From: Bacteroidetes bacterium HGW-Bacteroidetes-2 | Lineage (GTDB): Bacteria > Bacteroidota > Bacteroidia > Flavobacteriales > Flavobacteriaceae | Assembly (NCBI GenBank): GCA_002842575.1 | Contig: PHDJ01000001.1 | Span: forward strand, 209,161 to 273,160 | DNA: 64,000 nt | Direction: 5' to 3' | Part shown: positions 30,821-39,453 of the stretch, in pieces | How positions within the stretch are numbered: position 1 is the first letter of the stretch | Layout of the letters: every line of letters begins with the position of its first letter | Made by a program: the position numbers and the translations under genes | The notes under the pieces: generated by a model | What the model was told of the DNA's origin: nothing | Databases searched by the model: none | What the model saw: the letters and a program-made list of their open reading frames with translations, nothing else

Positions 30821-31083
30821 TAAGTACAGTTTTCCATTTCGTAAATATAACACCCATTTTTTAAAATACTTTGTTTTATACTCTCAGTTGCTTCTTGTAT
30901 ATGGCAAAATTGGCATTCAGAAGAAGTTAACTTTTGCACTTCTATCTTTTTACTTAATAAGTATTTCATACCAAAGGTATATATTTTTTGTTCCTCTTTA
31001 ATTGAGGCTGGCACTATAATATCAAAATGCATTATAATTCCATCTTTTTTGGTCACATAGGTATCCCAAACCGCTACTTTCAT
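30820..31083 (-). CDS. DUF2024 family protein, cysteine-rich
   Basis: The 87-residue protein matches the DUF2024 layout: N-terminal VAVWDTYVTKKDGIIMHFDI, a middle helix and the CQFCH motif (about 57-61), with two further cysteines at the C-terminus. Four cysteines plus His suggest metal binding. The function of the family is unknown. It is translationally coupled to the MarR-type gene downstream (shared TAATG). Confidence 0.78.
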   Translation of the reverse strand: MKVAVWDTYVTKKDGIIMHFDIIVPASIKEEQKIYTFGMKYLLSKKIEVQKLTSSECQFCHIQEATESIKQSILKNGCYIYEMENCT

Positions 31084-31118
31084 TTTTTTAAATACTTTAG
31101 GAATTTAATACGTTAAAT

Positions 31119-31157
31119 TAACCCTTAAAGGAAACTCTTCCTAAAGGGGTTAATTTT
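31119..31157. terminator. imperfect hairpin between the DUF2024 and thioredoxin-like genes
   Basis: AACCCTTAAAGGAA and TTCCTAAAGGGGTT form a 14-bp imperfect stem around ACTC, followed on the plus strand by AATTTTT. It lies just past the stop of the thioredoxin-like gene on the minus strand. It probably separates that gene from the DUF2024-MarR pair. Confidence 0.5.
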
Positions 31158-31165
31158 TAAAACAA

Positions 31166-31399
31166 CTACCCTTTAACATCAGCCATAGATGCACCATAGT
31201 TAATGTGCAATACGTTTCCTGTTGGGGTAACTAAAGCTGGGACAGATTTAACACCTGCTCGTTCCGCCTCATCAATTCGGTTTCTAACTTCACCAATATT
31301 TACTACTTCAATTTCTGAAGCATTCATAAGGTTAACTAATTCTTGTTCTGCACTTACACAAACAGGACAGCCTGCGTGATAAAAAATGGATTTTGCCAT
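31166..31399 (-). CDS. small thioredoxin/glutaredoxin-fold protein
   Basis: From the ATG at 31399 the protein is 77 residues. A longer start at 31438 adds 13 residues unlike the fold. It begins MAKSIFYHAGCPVC, putting the CPVC redox motif at about 11-14 after the first strand. A cis-Pro segment follows (GVKSVPALV). This is a minimal thioredoxin/glutaredoxin fold for thiol-disulfide exchange or metal handling. It neighbours other Cys-rich genes on the same strand and diverges from the SCO1 gene. Confidence 0.8.
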   Translation of the reverse strand: MAKSIFYHAGCPVCVSAEQELVNLMNASEIEVVNIGEVRNRIDEAERAGVKSVPALVTPTGNVLHINYGASMADVKG

Positions 31400-31504
31400 G
31401 AGTTCTAAATTTTTATATTTTGCAATATTGCAACACAAATATAGTAAGGATTCCTAACTTTAAAAATATTTGTATTAATTTTAACATTTTATAATAACAG
31501 GTAG

Positions 31505-31537
31505 TTGCTTAAAGCTATTTGTGTTTGTGTAATTTTG
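31505..31537 (+). promoter_or_regulatory. Bacteroidota-type promoter for the SCO1 gene
   Basis: TTG at 31505-31507, a 22-bp spacer and TAATTTTG at 31530-31537 match the -33/-7 (TTTG / TAnnTTTG) promoter type of Bacteroidota. It stands 22 bp before the ATG. Confidence 0.55.
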
Positions 31538-31559
31538 CAATCAAATATCTTTTTGGTTT

Positions 31560-32228
31560 ATGTTGCACTTCTTTTCCAAATTCAAATTTCTTGCTGTGGT
31601 AATGTTTATACTTTCAGCAATTGTGCTCTATTTTATTTATGGCGCATTAAAAACCACTCCAAAATTACCAGTTTACCAGCCAAATATGGTAAATGCAGAA
31701 TTGGTAGATAGTACGTTACAATACATTCGAAAATACCACACCATTGCAGATTTTGCCCTTACCAATCAAAATGGCGAAATTATTACCCAAAACAATTACA
31801 AAAACAAAATTTATATTGCCGATTTCTTCTTCACTACCTGCCCAACGATTTGCCCCATAATGACCGATAATATGGTAAAGCTGCAAGAAATTTTGAAAAA
31901 CCAAGAGGATGTTTTATTGCTTTCTCATAGCGTAACCCCAAAAATAGATAGTGTTCTGGCAATAAAAGCCTATGCGCTTAAAAAAGGAGTGAATGATGCG
32001 AAATGGAACATGCTAACCGGTGACAAAAAACAAATTTACGACCTTGCTAGAAAATCCTATTTAGTGGCAAAAGATGAACCTTATGGAGGCGATTACGATA
32101 TGATTCACACAGAAAACTTTGTTTTAGTGGACACTAAAAGGCGCATTAGAGGCTATTATGACGGTACTAATTGGGAAGAAATGGAAAAATTATTGGAGGA
32201 TATTAAAATTCTTAAGATGGAAAATTAA
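31560..32228 (+). CDS. SCO1/SenC family copper chaperone-like protein
   Basis: The 222-residue protein has an N-terminal membrane anchor (about 7-28) and a thioredoxin-fold domain. The copper-binding pair Cys94/Cys98 lies in FFTTCPTICPIM, with a distal His in YDMIHTENFVLVD. SCO proteins deliver copper to the CuA site of cytochrome c oxidase or act as thiol reductases on the periplasmic side. It is a single gene before feoA. Confidence 0.92.
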   Translation: MLHFFSKFKFLAVVMFILSAIVLYFIYGALKTTPKLPVYQPNMVNAELVDSTLQYIRKYHTIADFALTNQNGEIITQNNYKNKIYIADFFFTTCPTICPIMTDNMVKLQEILKNQEDVLLLSHSVTPKIDSVLAIKAYALKKGVNDAKWNMLTGDKKQIYDLARKSYLVAKDEPYGGDYDMIHTENFVLVDTKRRIRGYYDGTNWEEMEKLLEDIKILKMEN

Positions 32229-32313
32229 TAAAATTTTTATCTAATATACTAAACTGATTTAATTAACATAAATATCGTTTTTTACTACTGCAAATTGCAT
32301 ACATTTGCATTAT

Positions 32314-32329
32314 TTAAAATGAATCTAAA
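32314..32329. promoter_or_regulatory. DtxR/MntR-like box before feoA
   Basis: TTAAAATGAATCTAAA matches 13 of 16 bases of the palindromic box upstream of the DtxR-type gene (43603-43618). It lies 5 bp before the feoA ATG and just after a TACATTTG -7 box (32300-32307), a position suited to repression. Binding by the regulator encoded at 42892-43557 is an inference. Confidence 0.55.
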
Positions 32330-32334
32330 TAATA

Positions 32335-32562
32335 ATGCTCACAATTGCTTCTCTCAAAATAGGACAACACGCAATTATTAAAGATATATCTATTGATGTG
32401 GTGCCTTTAAAGCTTTTAGAAATGGGCTGTCTTCCAGGAAATGAAGTGTCATTAATTCATATTGCCCCTCTTAAAGACCCTTTATTTATAGATATAAATG
32501 GCTGTCATATGGCAATTAGAAAAGAAATGGCCAAGCTAATTGAAGTAGAATTGATTTCTTAA
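32335..32562 (+). CDS. feoA: ferrous iron transport protein A
   Basis: The 75-residue SH3-like FeoA protein shows the motif VVPLKLLEMGCLPGNEVSLIH, typical of FeoA. It is a cytoplasmic partner of FeoB and is encoded 3 bp upstream of it. The box just before its start suggests iron or manganese control. Confidence 0.93.
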   Translation: MLTIASLKIGQHAIIKDISIDVVPLKLLEMGCLPGNEVSLIHIAPLKDPLFIDINGCHMAIRKEMAKLIEVELIS

Positions 32563-32565
32563 TTT

Positions 32566-34665
32566 ATGGCACGACAAATTAATGTAGCCCTCATAGGAAA
32601 CCCAAATACGGGCAAAACCTCTGTTTTCAATCAGCTTACTGGACTAAAACAGAAAGTAGGAAACTATCCCGGCATTACCGTTGAAAAAAAACAAGGCATT
32701 TGCTCTTTGCCCCGAGGTCTTAAAGCCACTATTTTAGATTTACCCGGCACCTATAGTCTTAATGCTTGCTCTTTAGATGAAAATGTAGTTATTGAGTTAC
32801 TGTTAAATAAAAACGACAAAGATTTTCCAGATGTGGTTATCGTGGTTGCAGATATAGAAAACTTAAAAAGAAATCTCCTGCTTTTTACACAAATAAAAGA
32901 TTTAGGAATACCCACCATACTCGCCATTAATATGGCCGACCAAATGGCTAGAAAAGCTATTTCTGTAAACATTAAAATTTTAGAAGAAAAATTACAAACA
33001 AAAATTGTGCTTATTAGCTCCAGAAAAAATACTGGGTTTGAGCAGCTAAAAGACTTAATAACCAATTACTCCTTTCTCTCCACAAAGCCTTGTATAAATG
33101 CATCCCAAATAGCACCAGATTATTTTGACCGTTTGCAAAAAGCTTTCCCCAATCAAGAATTATATAAACTTTGGCTTGTTATAAACCAAGATGTTAATTT
33201 TGGAAAATTAAACAGACAGACTCTAGTAGTCCCAACTGATTTTAAAACGGAATCGAATGCCAATTTAAAACGCTTACAACAAAAAGAAACTATTTTACGC
33301 TACCTTTTTATTAATAAAATTTTAAAGGAAACTGTCCTAATAGATAAAGGTAATGCCAAAGATTTTCAAAGCAAACTAGATAGAATTCTTATTCACAAAT
33401 TTTGGGGTTATATAATATTTTTTAGTATCCTGATGCTTATTTTTCAGGCCATATTTGACTGGAGTCGTTATCCAATGGACTTTATTGATGTTCAATTTGC
33501 AGCACTCAGCGAATGGACAAAAACAGCACTGCCAGAAGGTGTTTTCACTAACCTTATTGCAGAAGGCATTATCCCAGGTTTAGCAGGTGTTATTATTTTT
33601 ATTCCACAAATTGCCTTCCTCTTTTTTTTTATTTCCATTTTAGAAGAAACAGGCTATATGAGCCGAGTTGTGTTTTTAATGGATAAAATTATGCGCCGTT
33701 TTGGATTAAGCGGTAAAAGTGTGGTTCCATTAGTTTCTGGCACTGCTTGTGCCATACCAGCAATAATGGCGGCCAGAAATATTGAAAGTTGGAAAGAGCG
33801 TTTAATTACCATTTTAGTTACCCCTTTAACTACTTGTTCGGCTAGGCTTCCTGTTTATTTAATTATTATTTCATTAGTAATTCCTCAGCAACGGATTTTC
33901 GGTATTTTTAGTCTTCAAGGAATAACACTAATGTTATTATACCTTCTTGGCTTTAGTGCTGCCATTTTTTCAGCATTCTTACTAGACAAAATATTAACCA
34001 TTAAAAATAAAAGCTTTTTTGTAATTGAAATGCCAAACTATAAATTTCCTTTACCTAAAAATATTATTTATAATGTCATCGAGAAAACAAAAGCATTTAT
34101 TTTTGGTGCCGGAAAAATTATTATGGCAATTTCAATTGTATTATGGGTATTAGCCTCCTTTGGCCCAGGTGATTTTAATAAAGCAAAAGAGATTGTAAGT
34201 GCCAAAATAGCCTCTCAAAATCTTTCGTCAGAAAATTTAGATACTGAAATAGCCTCATTCAAATTAGAAAATTCATATATTGGTATAATGGGCAAAGCCA
34301 TTGAACCAGTAGTAAAACCACTGGGTTTTGATTGGAAAATTGGAATTGCCCTAATAAGTTCATTTGCTGCTCGTGAGGTTTTTGTAGGAACATTAGCCAC
34401 CATTTACAGCGTTGGCAGTAACGAAGAAGAAACCATCAAAAATCGCATGGCTGCTGAAATAAATCCTGTTTTAGGCACTCCATTGTTTAATTTTGCAAGT
34501 GGAATTTCTCTTCTTTTATTTTATGCCTTTGCAATGCAATGTATGAGTACTTTGGCTATTGTAAAACAGGAAACTAATAGTTGGAAATGGCCGATATGGC
34601 AATTTTTTTCGTTAACAACTATCGCTTATATTACTGCATTAATAGCATACCAACTTTTAAAATAA
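32566..34665 (+). CDS. feoB: ferrous iron transporter FeoB
   Basis: The 699-residue inner-membrane protein has an N-terminal G domain (G1 GNPNTGKTS at 11-19, G3 DLPGTYS, G4 NMAD) and a guanine-dissociation-inhibitor helical region. The membrane part has two Gate motifs, including SGTACAIPAIMAAR. It imports Fe(II) driven by nucleotide hydrolysis. Length is normal for Bacteroidota. It forms an operon with feoA and the short Cys-rich gene 6 bp downstream. Confidence 0.96.
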   Translation: MARQINVALIGNPNTGKTSVFNQLTGLKQKVGNYPGITVEKKQGICSLPRGLKATILDLPGTYSLNACSLDENVVIELLLNKNDKDFPDVVIVVADIENLKRNLLLFTQIKDLGIPTILAINMADQMARKAISVNIKILEEKLQTKIVLISSRKNTGFEQLKDLITNYSFLSTKPCINASQIAPDYFDRLQKAFPNQELYKLWLVINQDVNFGKLNRQTLVVPTDFKTESNANLKRLQQKETILRYLFINKILKETVLIDKGNAKDFQSKLDRILIHKFWGYIIFFSILMLIFQAIFDWSRYPMDFIDVQFAALSEWTKTALPEGVFTNLIAEGIIPGLAGVIIFIPQIAFLFFFISILEETGYMSRVVFLMDKIMRRFGLSGKSVVPLVSGTACAIPAIMAARNIESWKERLITILVTPLTTCSARLPVYLIIISLVIPQQRIFGIFSLQGITLMLLYLLGFSAAIFSAFLLDKILTIKNKSFFVIEMPNYKFPLPKNIIYNVIEKTKAFIFGAGKIIMAISIVLWVLASFGPGDFNKAKEIVSAKIASQNLSSENLDTEIASFKLENSYIGIMGKAIEPVVKPLGFDWKIGIALISSFAAREVFVGTLATIYSVGSNEEETIKNRMAAEINPVLGTPLFNFASGISLLLFYAFAMQCMSTLAIVKQETNSWKWPIWQFFSLTTIAYITALIAYQLLK

Positions 34666-34671
34666 TACCAA

Positions 34672-34818
34672 ATGCAAACTCTATTCGTAATTTTAATGTT
34701 TTGCCTTGCTGCAGGATACTTACTTAAAAAATTCATTTGGCTTCCTTTTATAGAAACACTACAAAAGAAAAAAGGAAAATCCTCCAAATGCGGAAAAAAT
34801 AACTGCGGCTGCCACTAA
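34672..34818 (+). CDS. small FeoB-associated Cys-rich membrane protein
   Basis: A 48-codon ORF (start MQTLFVILMFCLAAGYLLKK, end CGKNNCGCH) has one transmembrane helix and a basic linker. The C-terminus holds three cysteines and a final His. This matches the FeoB-associated Cys-rich membrane proteins found after feoB in many bacteria. A FeoC-like metal-sensing or stabilising role is possible but unproven. The short length makes it easy to miss. Confidence 0.8.
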   Translation: MQTLFVILMFCLAAGYLLKKFIWLPFIETLQKKKGKSSKCGKNNCGCH

Positions 34819-34821
34819 TCT

Positions 34822-35247
34822 TTATTTTTTTTCTTTGTAAACTAAAAGAGTGTAGGTCGTTACGTCCGTAATTTTTTCATATTCAGGATAAGGCTCTATA
34901 GAAAAGGCTTTTAACCTGTAATTTCCGTAATCAAACAAGGTTTTATTTGTAATCTCCCCTTCTTTGGTTTGTCCAAATATAATCTCTTTTTGTGAAAGTA
35001 ATTTCCCTTTTTCCTTTACTTCTATAACCACTTTTGCTTGTCCAGCCCAAATGCAAGTAACTCCAGATGGGCAACGAGAATCTTCTAGTACCTCTTTAAA
35101 ATATATCGTAATTCCATCAAAAGTAATTTCCTGTCCTATACCTACTTTTGTAACAATAACTGGCGATGCAATTTGCTCGTTATCCTGTGCAGTTACCCAG
35201 CTAAATATAAACAAACAAATAAAAGTTAAAATAGTTCTCATTTTCAA
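34822..35247 (-). CDS. exported protein of unknown function
   Basis: The 141-residue protein has a signal peptide (TFICLFIFSWVTAQ) and a compact beta-rich body. It contains the segment EDSRCPSGVTCIWAGQA, with two cysteines likely to form a disulfide, a pattern seen in many small Bacteroidota exported proteins. The function is unknown. It is convergent with the feo operon and diverges from the M14 gene pair. Confidence 0.7.
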   Translation of the reverse strand: MKMRTILTFICLFIFSWVTAQDNEQIASPVIVTKVGIGQEITFDGITIYFKEVLEDSRCPSGVTCIWAGQAKVVIEVKEKGKLLSQKEIIFGQTKEGEITNKTLFDYGNYRLKAFSIEPYPEYEKITDVTTYTLLVYKEKK

Positions 35248-35357
35248 AGATATTTATAGTCAAAAATAAGAAATATTTTCTGAGCAGTTAATCTTATAGT
35301 TACTTGATTCCATTTTCATATATTTACAATATATTTATTCCTCTTAAACAACTCACA

Positions 35358-37004
35358 ATGATTAAACATTTACTTTTTACCTTCTTTTTTGGGTTACTTT
35401 GGTTTCCATTAATTGCTCAAAACAACTACCCTACAAGTCAGGAAATAACGCAACGCCTTCAAAAACTAAACACTAACAAAGTCGCCTCTCTTACTTCGCT
35501 AACTAAATCTGAAGGCGGCCAAGACATTTGGGTGCTTAAAGTGGGCACCGGCGATTTTAACAATAAACCAGCCATTGCAGTAGTTGGGGGAGCAGAAGGT
35601 TTTCATGTATTGAGTGTTGAGCTTGCGCTTCAGTTTGCAGAAAGATTAATAAACCTGCACCCTGAAATTTTAGAAAAGACTACCTTCTATATTTTTCCAA
35701 ACATGTCGCCCGATGCTTACAATCAATATTACAACAATCTAAAATATGAACGCCGAGGCAACGCAACAAAAGCAGATCAAGACAGAGATGGAAGTATTAA
35801 TGAAGACCCTTATGAAGACCTCAATAAAGATGGACTTATCACTCAAATGCGTATAGAAAGTCCGTTAGGCGATTACGTCTTGCACCCCACAGATGCCCGT
35901 GTTTTAGTAAAAGCAGACCGAGCTAAGGGTGAAGCAGGCAGCTATATTGTATATTCTGAAGGTATAGATAACGACAAAGACGGAAAATTAAATGAAGATT
36001 TAGAAGAAGGCATAGCCTTTAATACAAATTTTACCTATAAATTCCCAGTTTTTCAACCCTTAGCAGGTGACTTTCCCGTTTCACAAAAAGAAACAAGAGC
36101 ACTTGTTGATTATCTTTTTGACCAATGGAATATATTTGCCTTCGTAACATTTAGTCCAGCAAATAATCTTTCCGAACCCTTAAAATTTAATGAAGGAGAT
36201 GCCAAAAAAAGAGTGTTAACCTCTATGCTCAAAAAAGATATAGCAACAAACAAAATGGTTTCAGACCTTTATAACAAGACCGTTTCACAAAAAGCATTTC
36301 AACAAGATAACCAAGGCACCGATGGCGACTTTTTTCAATGGGCATATTTTCATTTTGGAAGATACAGTTTTAGCACTCCCGGATGGTGGATACCAGAAGT
36401 AAAAGCTGAAAAAACAGAGGAAAAAGAAGAAGAAAAAGACAAAAAACCCGATGCCAAAGAAAAACCCATCGTTACTAAAGAATCTAATTTTATGGCTTGG
36501 GCAGACCAACAGAATTTAAAAAATATTTTTGTTCCTTGGATTACTGTATCTCACCCCGATTTTCCTAACCAAAAAGTAGAAGTGGGCGGCATAAAACCTT
36601 TTGTAATGCAGAATCCTCCATTTAATATGGTAGATAGCATTGCCATACAACACACCAATTTCATTTTAAAATTGGCTGCAATGCAGCCCAAACTAGAATT
36701 TCACAACTTAAAAGTAGAAAAACTCAGTGGTGGGCTTAGCAGAATTACAGCAGATTTATTTAACAATTCTCCTTTGCCTACCCATTCAGAGCTAGGTGAA
36801 AAATCAAGATGGCTTCGTAAAATAAGAATTGATATCACCAAAGATAAAAAAGAGGTTATTGCAGGAAACACCATCCATCTCATCGATAAATTAGATGCTT
36901 TTGAAACCAAAACCATGTCTTGGATTGTAAAAGGATCCGGAAATGTAGAAATCAAAGCCGGTGCTGCACATTGTGGCATTGCAACTCTTAACACAAAATT
37001 ATAA
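35358..37004 (+). CDS. M14-type peptidase homologue lacking zinc and catalytic residues
   Basis: The 548-residue exported protein is read from the ATG at 35358, where a signal peptide begins (MIKHLLFTFFFGLLWFPLIAQ). An in-frame start 18 codons earlier is unlikely. It aligns along its length with the next gene, an M14 carboxypeptidase, including the Asp-rich insert (DQDRDGSINEDPYEDLNKDG). The HxxE zinc motif (HSNE in the partner) reads EGFH. The Asn-Arg pair (NRDW) reads NTNF. The third zinc His (SYHNYGG) reads FSPANN, and the catalytic Glu region is not conserved. It is probably a non-catalytic paralogue, perhaps binding peptide or partnering the active enzyme. Confidence 0.8.
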   Translation: MIKHLLFTFFFGLLWFPLIAQNNYPTSQEITQRLQKLNTNKVASLTSLTKSEGGQDIWVLKVGTGDFNNKPAIAVVGGAEGFHVLSVELALQFAERLINLHPEILEKTTFYIFPNMSPDAYNQYYNNLKYERRGNATKADQDRDGSINEDPYEDLNKDGLITQMRIESPLGDYVLHPTDARVLVKADRAKGEAGSYIVYSEGIDNDKDGKLNEDLEEGIAFNTNFTYKFPVFQPLAGDFPVSQKETRALVDYLFDQWNIFAFVTFSPANNLSEPLKFNEGDAKKRVLTSMLKKDIATNKMVSDLYNKTVSQKAFQQDNQGTDGDFFQWAYFHFGRYSFSTPGWWIPEVKAEKTEEKEEEKDKKPDAKEKPIVTKESNFMAWADQQNLKNIFVPWITVSHPDFPNQKVEVGGIKPFVMQNPPFNMVDSIAIQHTNFILKLAAMQPKLEFHNLKVEKLSGGLSRITADLFNNSPLPTHSELGEKSRWLRKIRIDITKDKKEVIAGNTIHLIDKLDAFETKTMSWIVKGSGNVEIKAGAAHCGIATLNTKL

Positions 37005-37006
37005 TT

Positions 37007-38740
37007 ATGAACAAGTCTATATATAGCTTCATTATCAGTTTTTTACTTAGCTGTTTCGCACTTTCAGAAACTAATGCACAAGAAAAATTTTTTAGAGCCA
37101 TCGGCACTCCGCACCAACCTAAAGTAGAAGTAAGTTGGAATCGTTATTATACGTATGAGGGTGTGACAGAAATAATGCAAAAAATCGCCAAAGCATACCC
37201 TAATTTAGCCCGTTTGGAAAGCATCGGAAAATCTGTAGAAGGTAGAAACATTTGGTCCATAGCCATCTCTGATTTTAAAACCGGAAATCCAGATAAAAAA
37301 CCCGCTATGTATATTGACGGTAATATCCATTCAAATGAAATTCAAGGCACTGAGTTTTCGTTGTACACAGCTTGGTACCTCACCGAAATGTTTGACGAGC
37401 TCGATTTTATAAAAGAATTACTACAAGACAAAACCTTTTATATCGTGCCCACTATCAATCCTGACGCACGGGATAATTTTATGAAAGAACCAAACACACC
37501 ACATTCTCCACGTTCAGGTATGCTCGTTTTAGATAACGATGGCGATGGCGAGGCAGGTGAAGACAGATTTGACGATTTAAACGGCGATAACCACATTACA
37601 CTTATGATTAGAAAATCAACCACAGGACGTTTTATCAAAGATCCTTTAGACGATCGAAGATTAATGGAAGTTGGACCAGAACAAAAAGGAGAATATGAAA
37701 TGCTCGGTTTTGAGGGTATTGACCGTGATGGCGATGGACGAGTAAATGAAGACGGCATAGGTTATTATGATCCTAATCGCGATTGGGGTTGGAAATGGCA
37801 GCCAGATTATGTGCAGCGAGGCGCATACAAGTATCCTTTTAGCTTACCAGAAACCAGAGCAGTAGCCGATTTTGTAATGAAACATCCTAACATTGCCGGT
37901 GCACAAAGCTATCACAACTATGGAGGTATGATTTTAAGAGGCCCCGGTGCCGAAGAAGATTTAGACACTTACAACAAAGAAGACGTTAAAATATATGATG
38001 CCATTGGCAAAAAAGGAGAAGAACTAATTCCAGGATATAAGTATTTAGTGGTGTATAAAGATTTATATTCTGTTTTTGGTGGAGAACTAGATTGGTTTTA
38101 CGGTGGAAGAGGCATTTATACCTACACTAATGAACTGATGGTTTCCTATTTATATTATCATAAGAACGAAGGAAGAGCAAATCAGGAAGAAGAATTAAAT
38201 GTAGATAAATACCTAACCTTTGGTGATGCCTTTGTGCCTTGGGTCGAATATAACCATCCACAATTTGGAACCATCGAAGTTGGCGGATTTAAAAAGAATT
38301 TCAGCAGAGCACATCCCGGATTTTTACTAGAACAAGATGCGCACAGAAACATGGCATTTACCATTTATCACGCTTACCATACCCCAAAATTAAGCGTGCT
38401 TAATGTACAAGAAAAAAGCTTAGGCGGTGGTTTAAAGGAAATAACTGCAACTATTTACAACGAACGACTAATGCCTACCCACTCCAGTCAAGATTTAAAA
38501 TACAACATCGAGCGACCTGATTATGTTTCCATAAGTGGCGCTAATGTAGTGGTTGGAATGGTCGTTGAAAATGAAGATTTTAATAAAGTAAAAGAACAAG
38601 TTCAAAATCCATCAAAAATATCTGTAGCAAACATTCCCGGATTGGGAACCGTAAAAGTGCGCTGGATTATATCAGGTGGAGGCAACTATAGCATAAAAGT
38701 AGATTCTGCTAAAGGGGGTATAGTGGAGTGGAAAAAGTAA
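37007..38740 (+). CDS. exported M14 zinc carboxypeptidase
   Basis: The 577-residue protein has a signal peptide (ISFLLSCFALSETNAQ). The M14 peptidase fold shows GNIHSNEIQGTE (HxxE zinc ligands, about 107-110), NPDAR, NRDWGW (substrate Asn-Arg), SYHNYGG (third zinc His) and TNELMVSYL (catalytic Glu). An Asp-rich calcium-loop-like insert (DNDGDGEAGEDRFDDLNGDN) interrupts the domain, and a C-terminal beta domain follows. It probably trims C-terminal residues from peptides in the periplasm or at the surface. It starts 2 bp after its inactive-looking paralogue, so the pair is co-translated. Confidence 0.9.
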   Translation: MNKSIYSFIISFLLSCFALSETNAQEKFFRAIGTPHQPKVEVSWNRYYTYEGVTEIMQKIAKAYPNLARLESIGKSVEGRNIWSIAISDFKTGNPDKKPAMYIDGNIHSNEIQGTEFSLYTAWYLTEMFDELDFIKELLQDKTFYIVPTINPDARDNFMKEPNTPHSPRSGMLVLDNDGDGEAGEDRFDDLNGDNHITLMIRKSTTGRFIKDPLDDRRLMEVGPEQKGEYEMLGFEGIDRDGDGRVNEDGIGYYDPNRDWGWKWQPDYVQRGAYKYPFSLPETRAVADFVMKHPNIAGAQSYHNYGGMILRGPGAEEDLDTYNKEDVKIYDAIGKKGEELIPGYKYLVVYKDLYSVFGGELDWFYGGRGIYTYTNELMVSYLYYHKNEGRANQEEELNVDKYLTFGDAFVPWVEYNHPQFGTIEVGGFKKNFSRAHPGFLLEQDAHRNMAFTIYHAYHTPKLSVLNVQEKSLGGGLKEITATIYNERLMPTHSSQDLKYNIERPDYVSISGANVVVGMVVENEDFNKVKEQVQNPSKISVANIPGLGTVKVRWIISGGGNYSIKVDSAKGGIVEWKK

Positions 38741-38815
38741 AAAAACGCTGTTTATGCATTATAAATTCATTTTTTTTTAATAATTTTAATTTAACTAACT
38801 AACAAACTTTATATT

Positions 38816-39298
38816 ATGAAAAAACTAATGCTTATTGCTGCAATTGCAGTTTTTGGATTATCAGCTGTGCAAGCACAGGAAGAGGGTTTTAAAATTGGCG
38901 TGAACTTTGGTTTACCAGTTGGTGACATAGATGATGTGTCATCATTTAATGCCGGCTTAGATCTTAGCTATATGTTTGATATAGTAGATTCTTTTCAAGT
39001 GGGCCCTTCTGTTGGCTATTCTCATTTTTTTCTAAAGAGTGAGTTTTCAGATTTTGACGACATTCAGTTTTTACCATTATCTGCGTCAGCCAGATTTTTT
39101 GCCTCTGAAGATTTATTTTTTGGAGCAAATTTAGGGTATGCACTTGGTATCGATGATGGAAATGATGGCGGATTTTATTATAGACCTAATGTTGGTTACA
39201 ACCTTGGTCCTGTAGCTTTAATTCTTAGTTATCAAGGAGTAAGTGTTGATGGATTTACGTCTTCGTCAATTAATCTTGGAGTCGAAATTGGTTTATAA
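38816..39298 (+). CDS. small outer-membrane beta-barrel protein (porin family)
   Basis: The 160-residue protein has a signal peptide (LIAAIAVFGLSAVQAQ) and alternating amphipathic strands: FKIGVNFGLPVGD, NAGLDLSYMFDI, FGANLGYALGI, INLGVEIGL. It fits an eight-stranded OmpA/OmpX-like barrel. The function is unknown. It has its own short upstream region and a strong terminator 22 bp after the stop. Confidence 0.8.
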   Translation: MKKLMLIAAIAVFGLSAVQAQEEGFKIGVNFGLPVGDIDDVSSFNAGLDLSYMFDIVDSFQVGPSVGYSHFFLKSEFSDFDDIQFLPLSASARFFASEDLFFGANLGYALGIDDGNDGGFYYRPNVGYNLGPVALILSYQGVSVDGFTSSSINLGVEIGL

Positions 39299-39319
39299 AT
39301 TTTTTATAGTTCAATTCAG

Positions 39320-39344
39320 GGAGAGCTTTTGCTCTCCTTTTTTT
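39320..39344 (+). terminator. rho-independent terminator after the porin-like gene
   Basis: GGAGAGC-TTTT-GCTCTCC forms a perfect 7-bp stem with a 4-base loop, followed by seven T residues. It lies 22 bp after the stop codon. Confidence 0.88.
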
Positions 39345-39401
39345 ATTTATATTCGTAATAGATTAAATCAAACATCTCTAAGTAATCATAAATTGAAATA
39401 A

Positions 39402-39409
39402 TAATTTTG
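39402..39409 (+). promoter_or_regulatory. -7 promoter element of aroQ
   Basis: TAATTTTG matches the Bacteroidota TAnnTTTG -7 box and lies 44 bp before the aroQ ATG. No clear -33 TTG is at the usual distance, so support is moderate. Confidence 0.4.
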
Positions 39410-39453
39410 TGTTCCTGTTCCCTCGAACTTATAAAATTACTAAATACTAACAG

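Noticed and set aside
30820..30853. Upstream start of the MarR-type gene inside the DUF2024 gene
   Set aside because: The TAATG overlap at 30820 is a normal coupled start, and the extra 11 residues do not belong to the MarR fold.
36285..36509. Lys/Glu-rich stretch in the M14-like protein as a separate repeat element
   Set aside because: It is a low-complexity charged linker within the protein (EKTEEKEEEKDKKP), not a DNA repeat.
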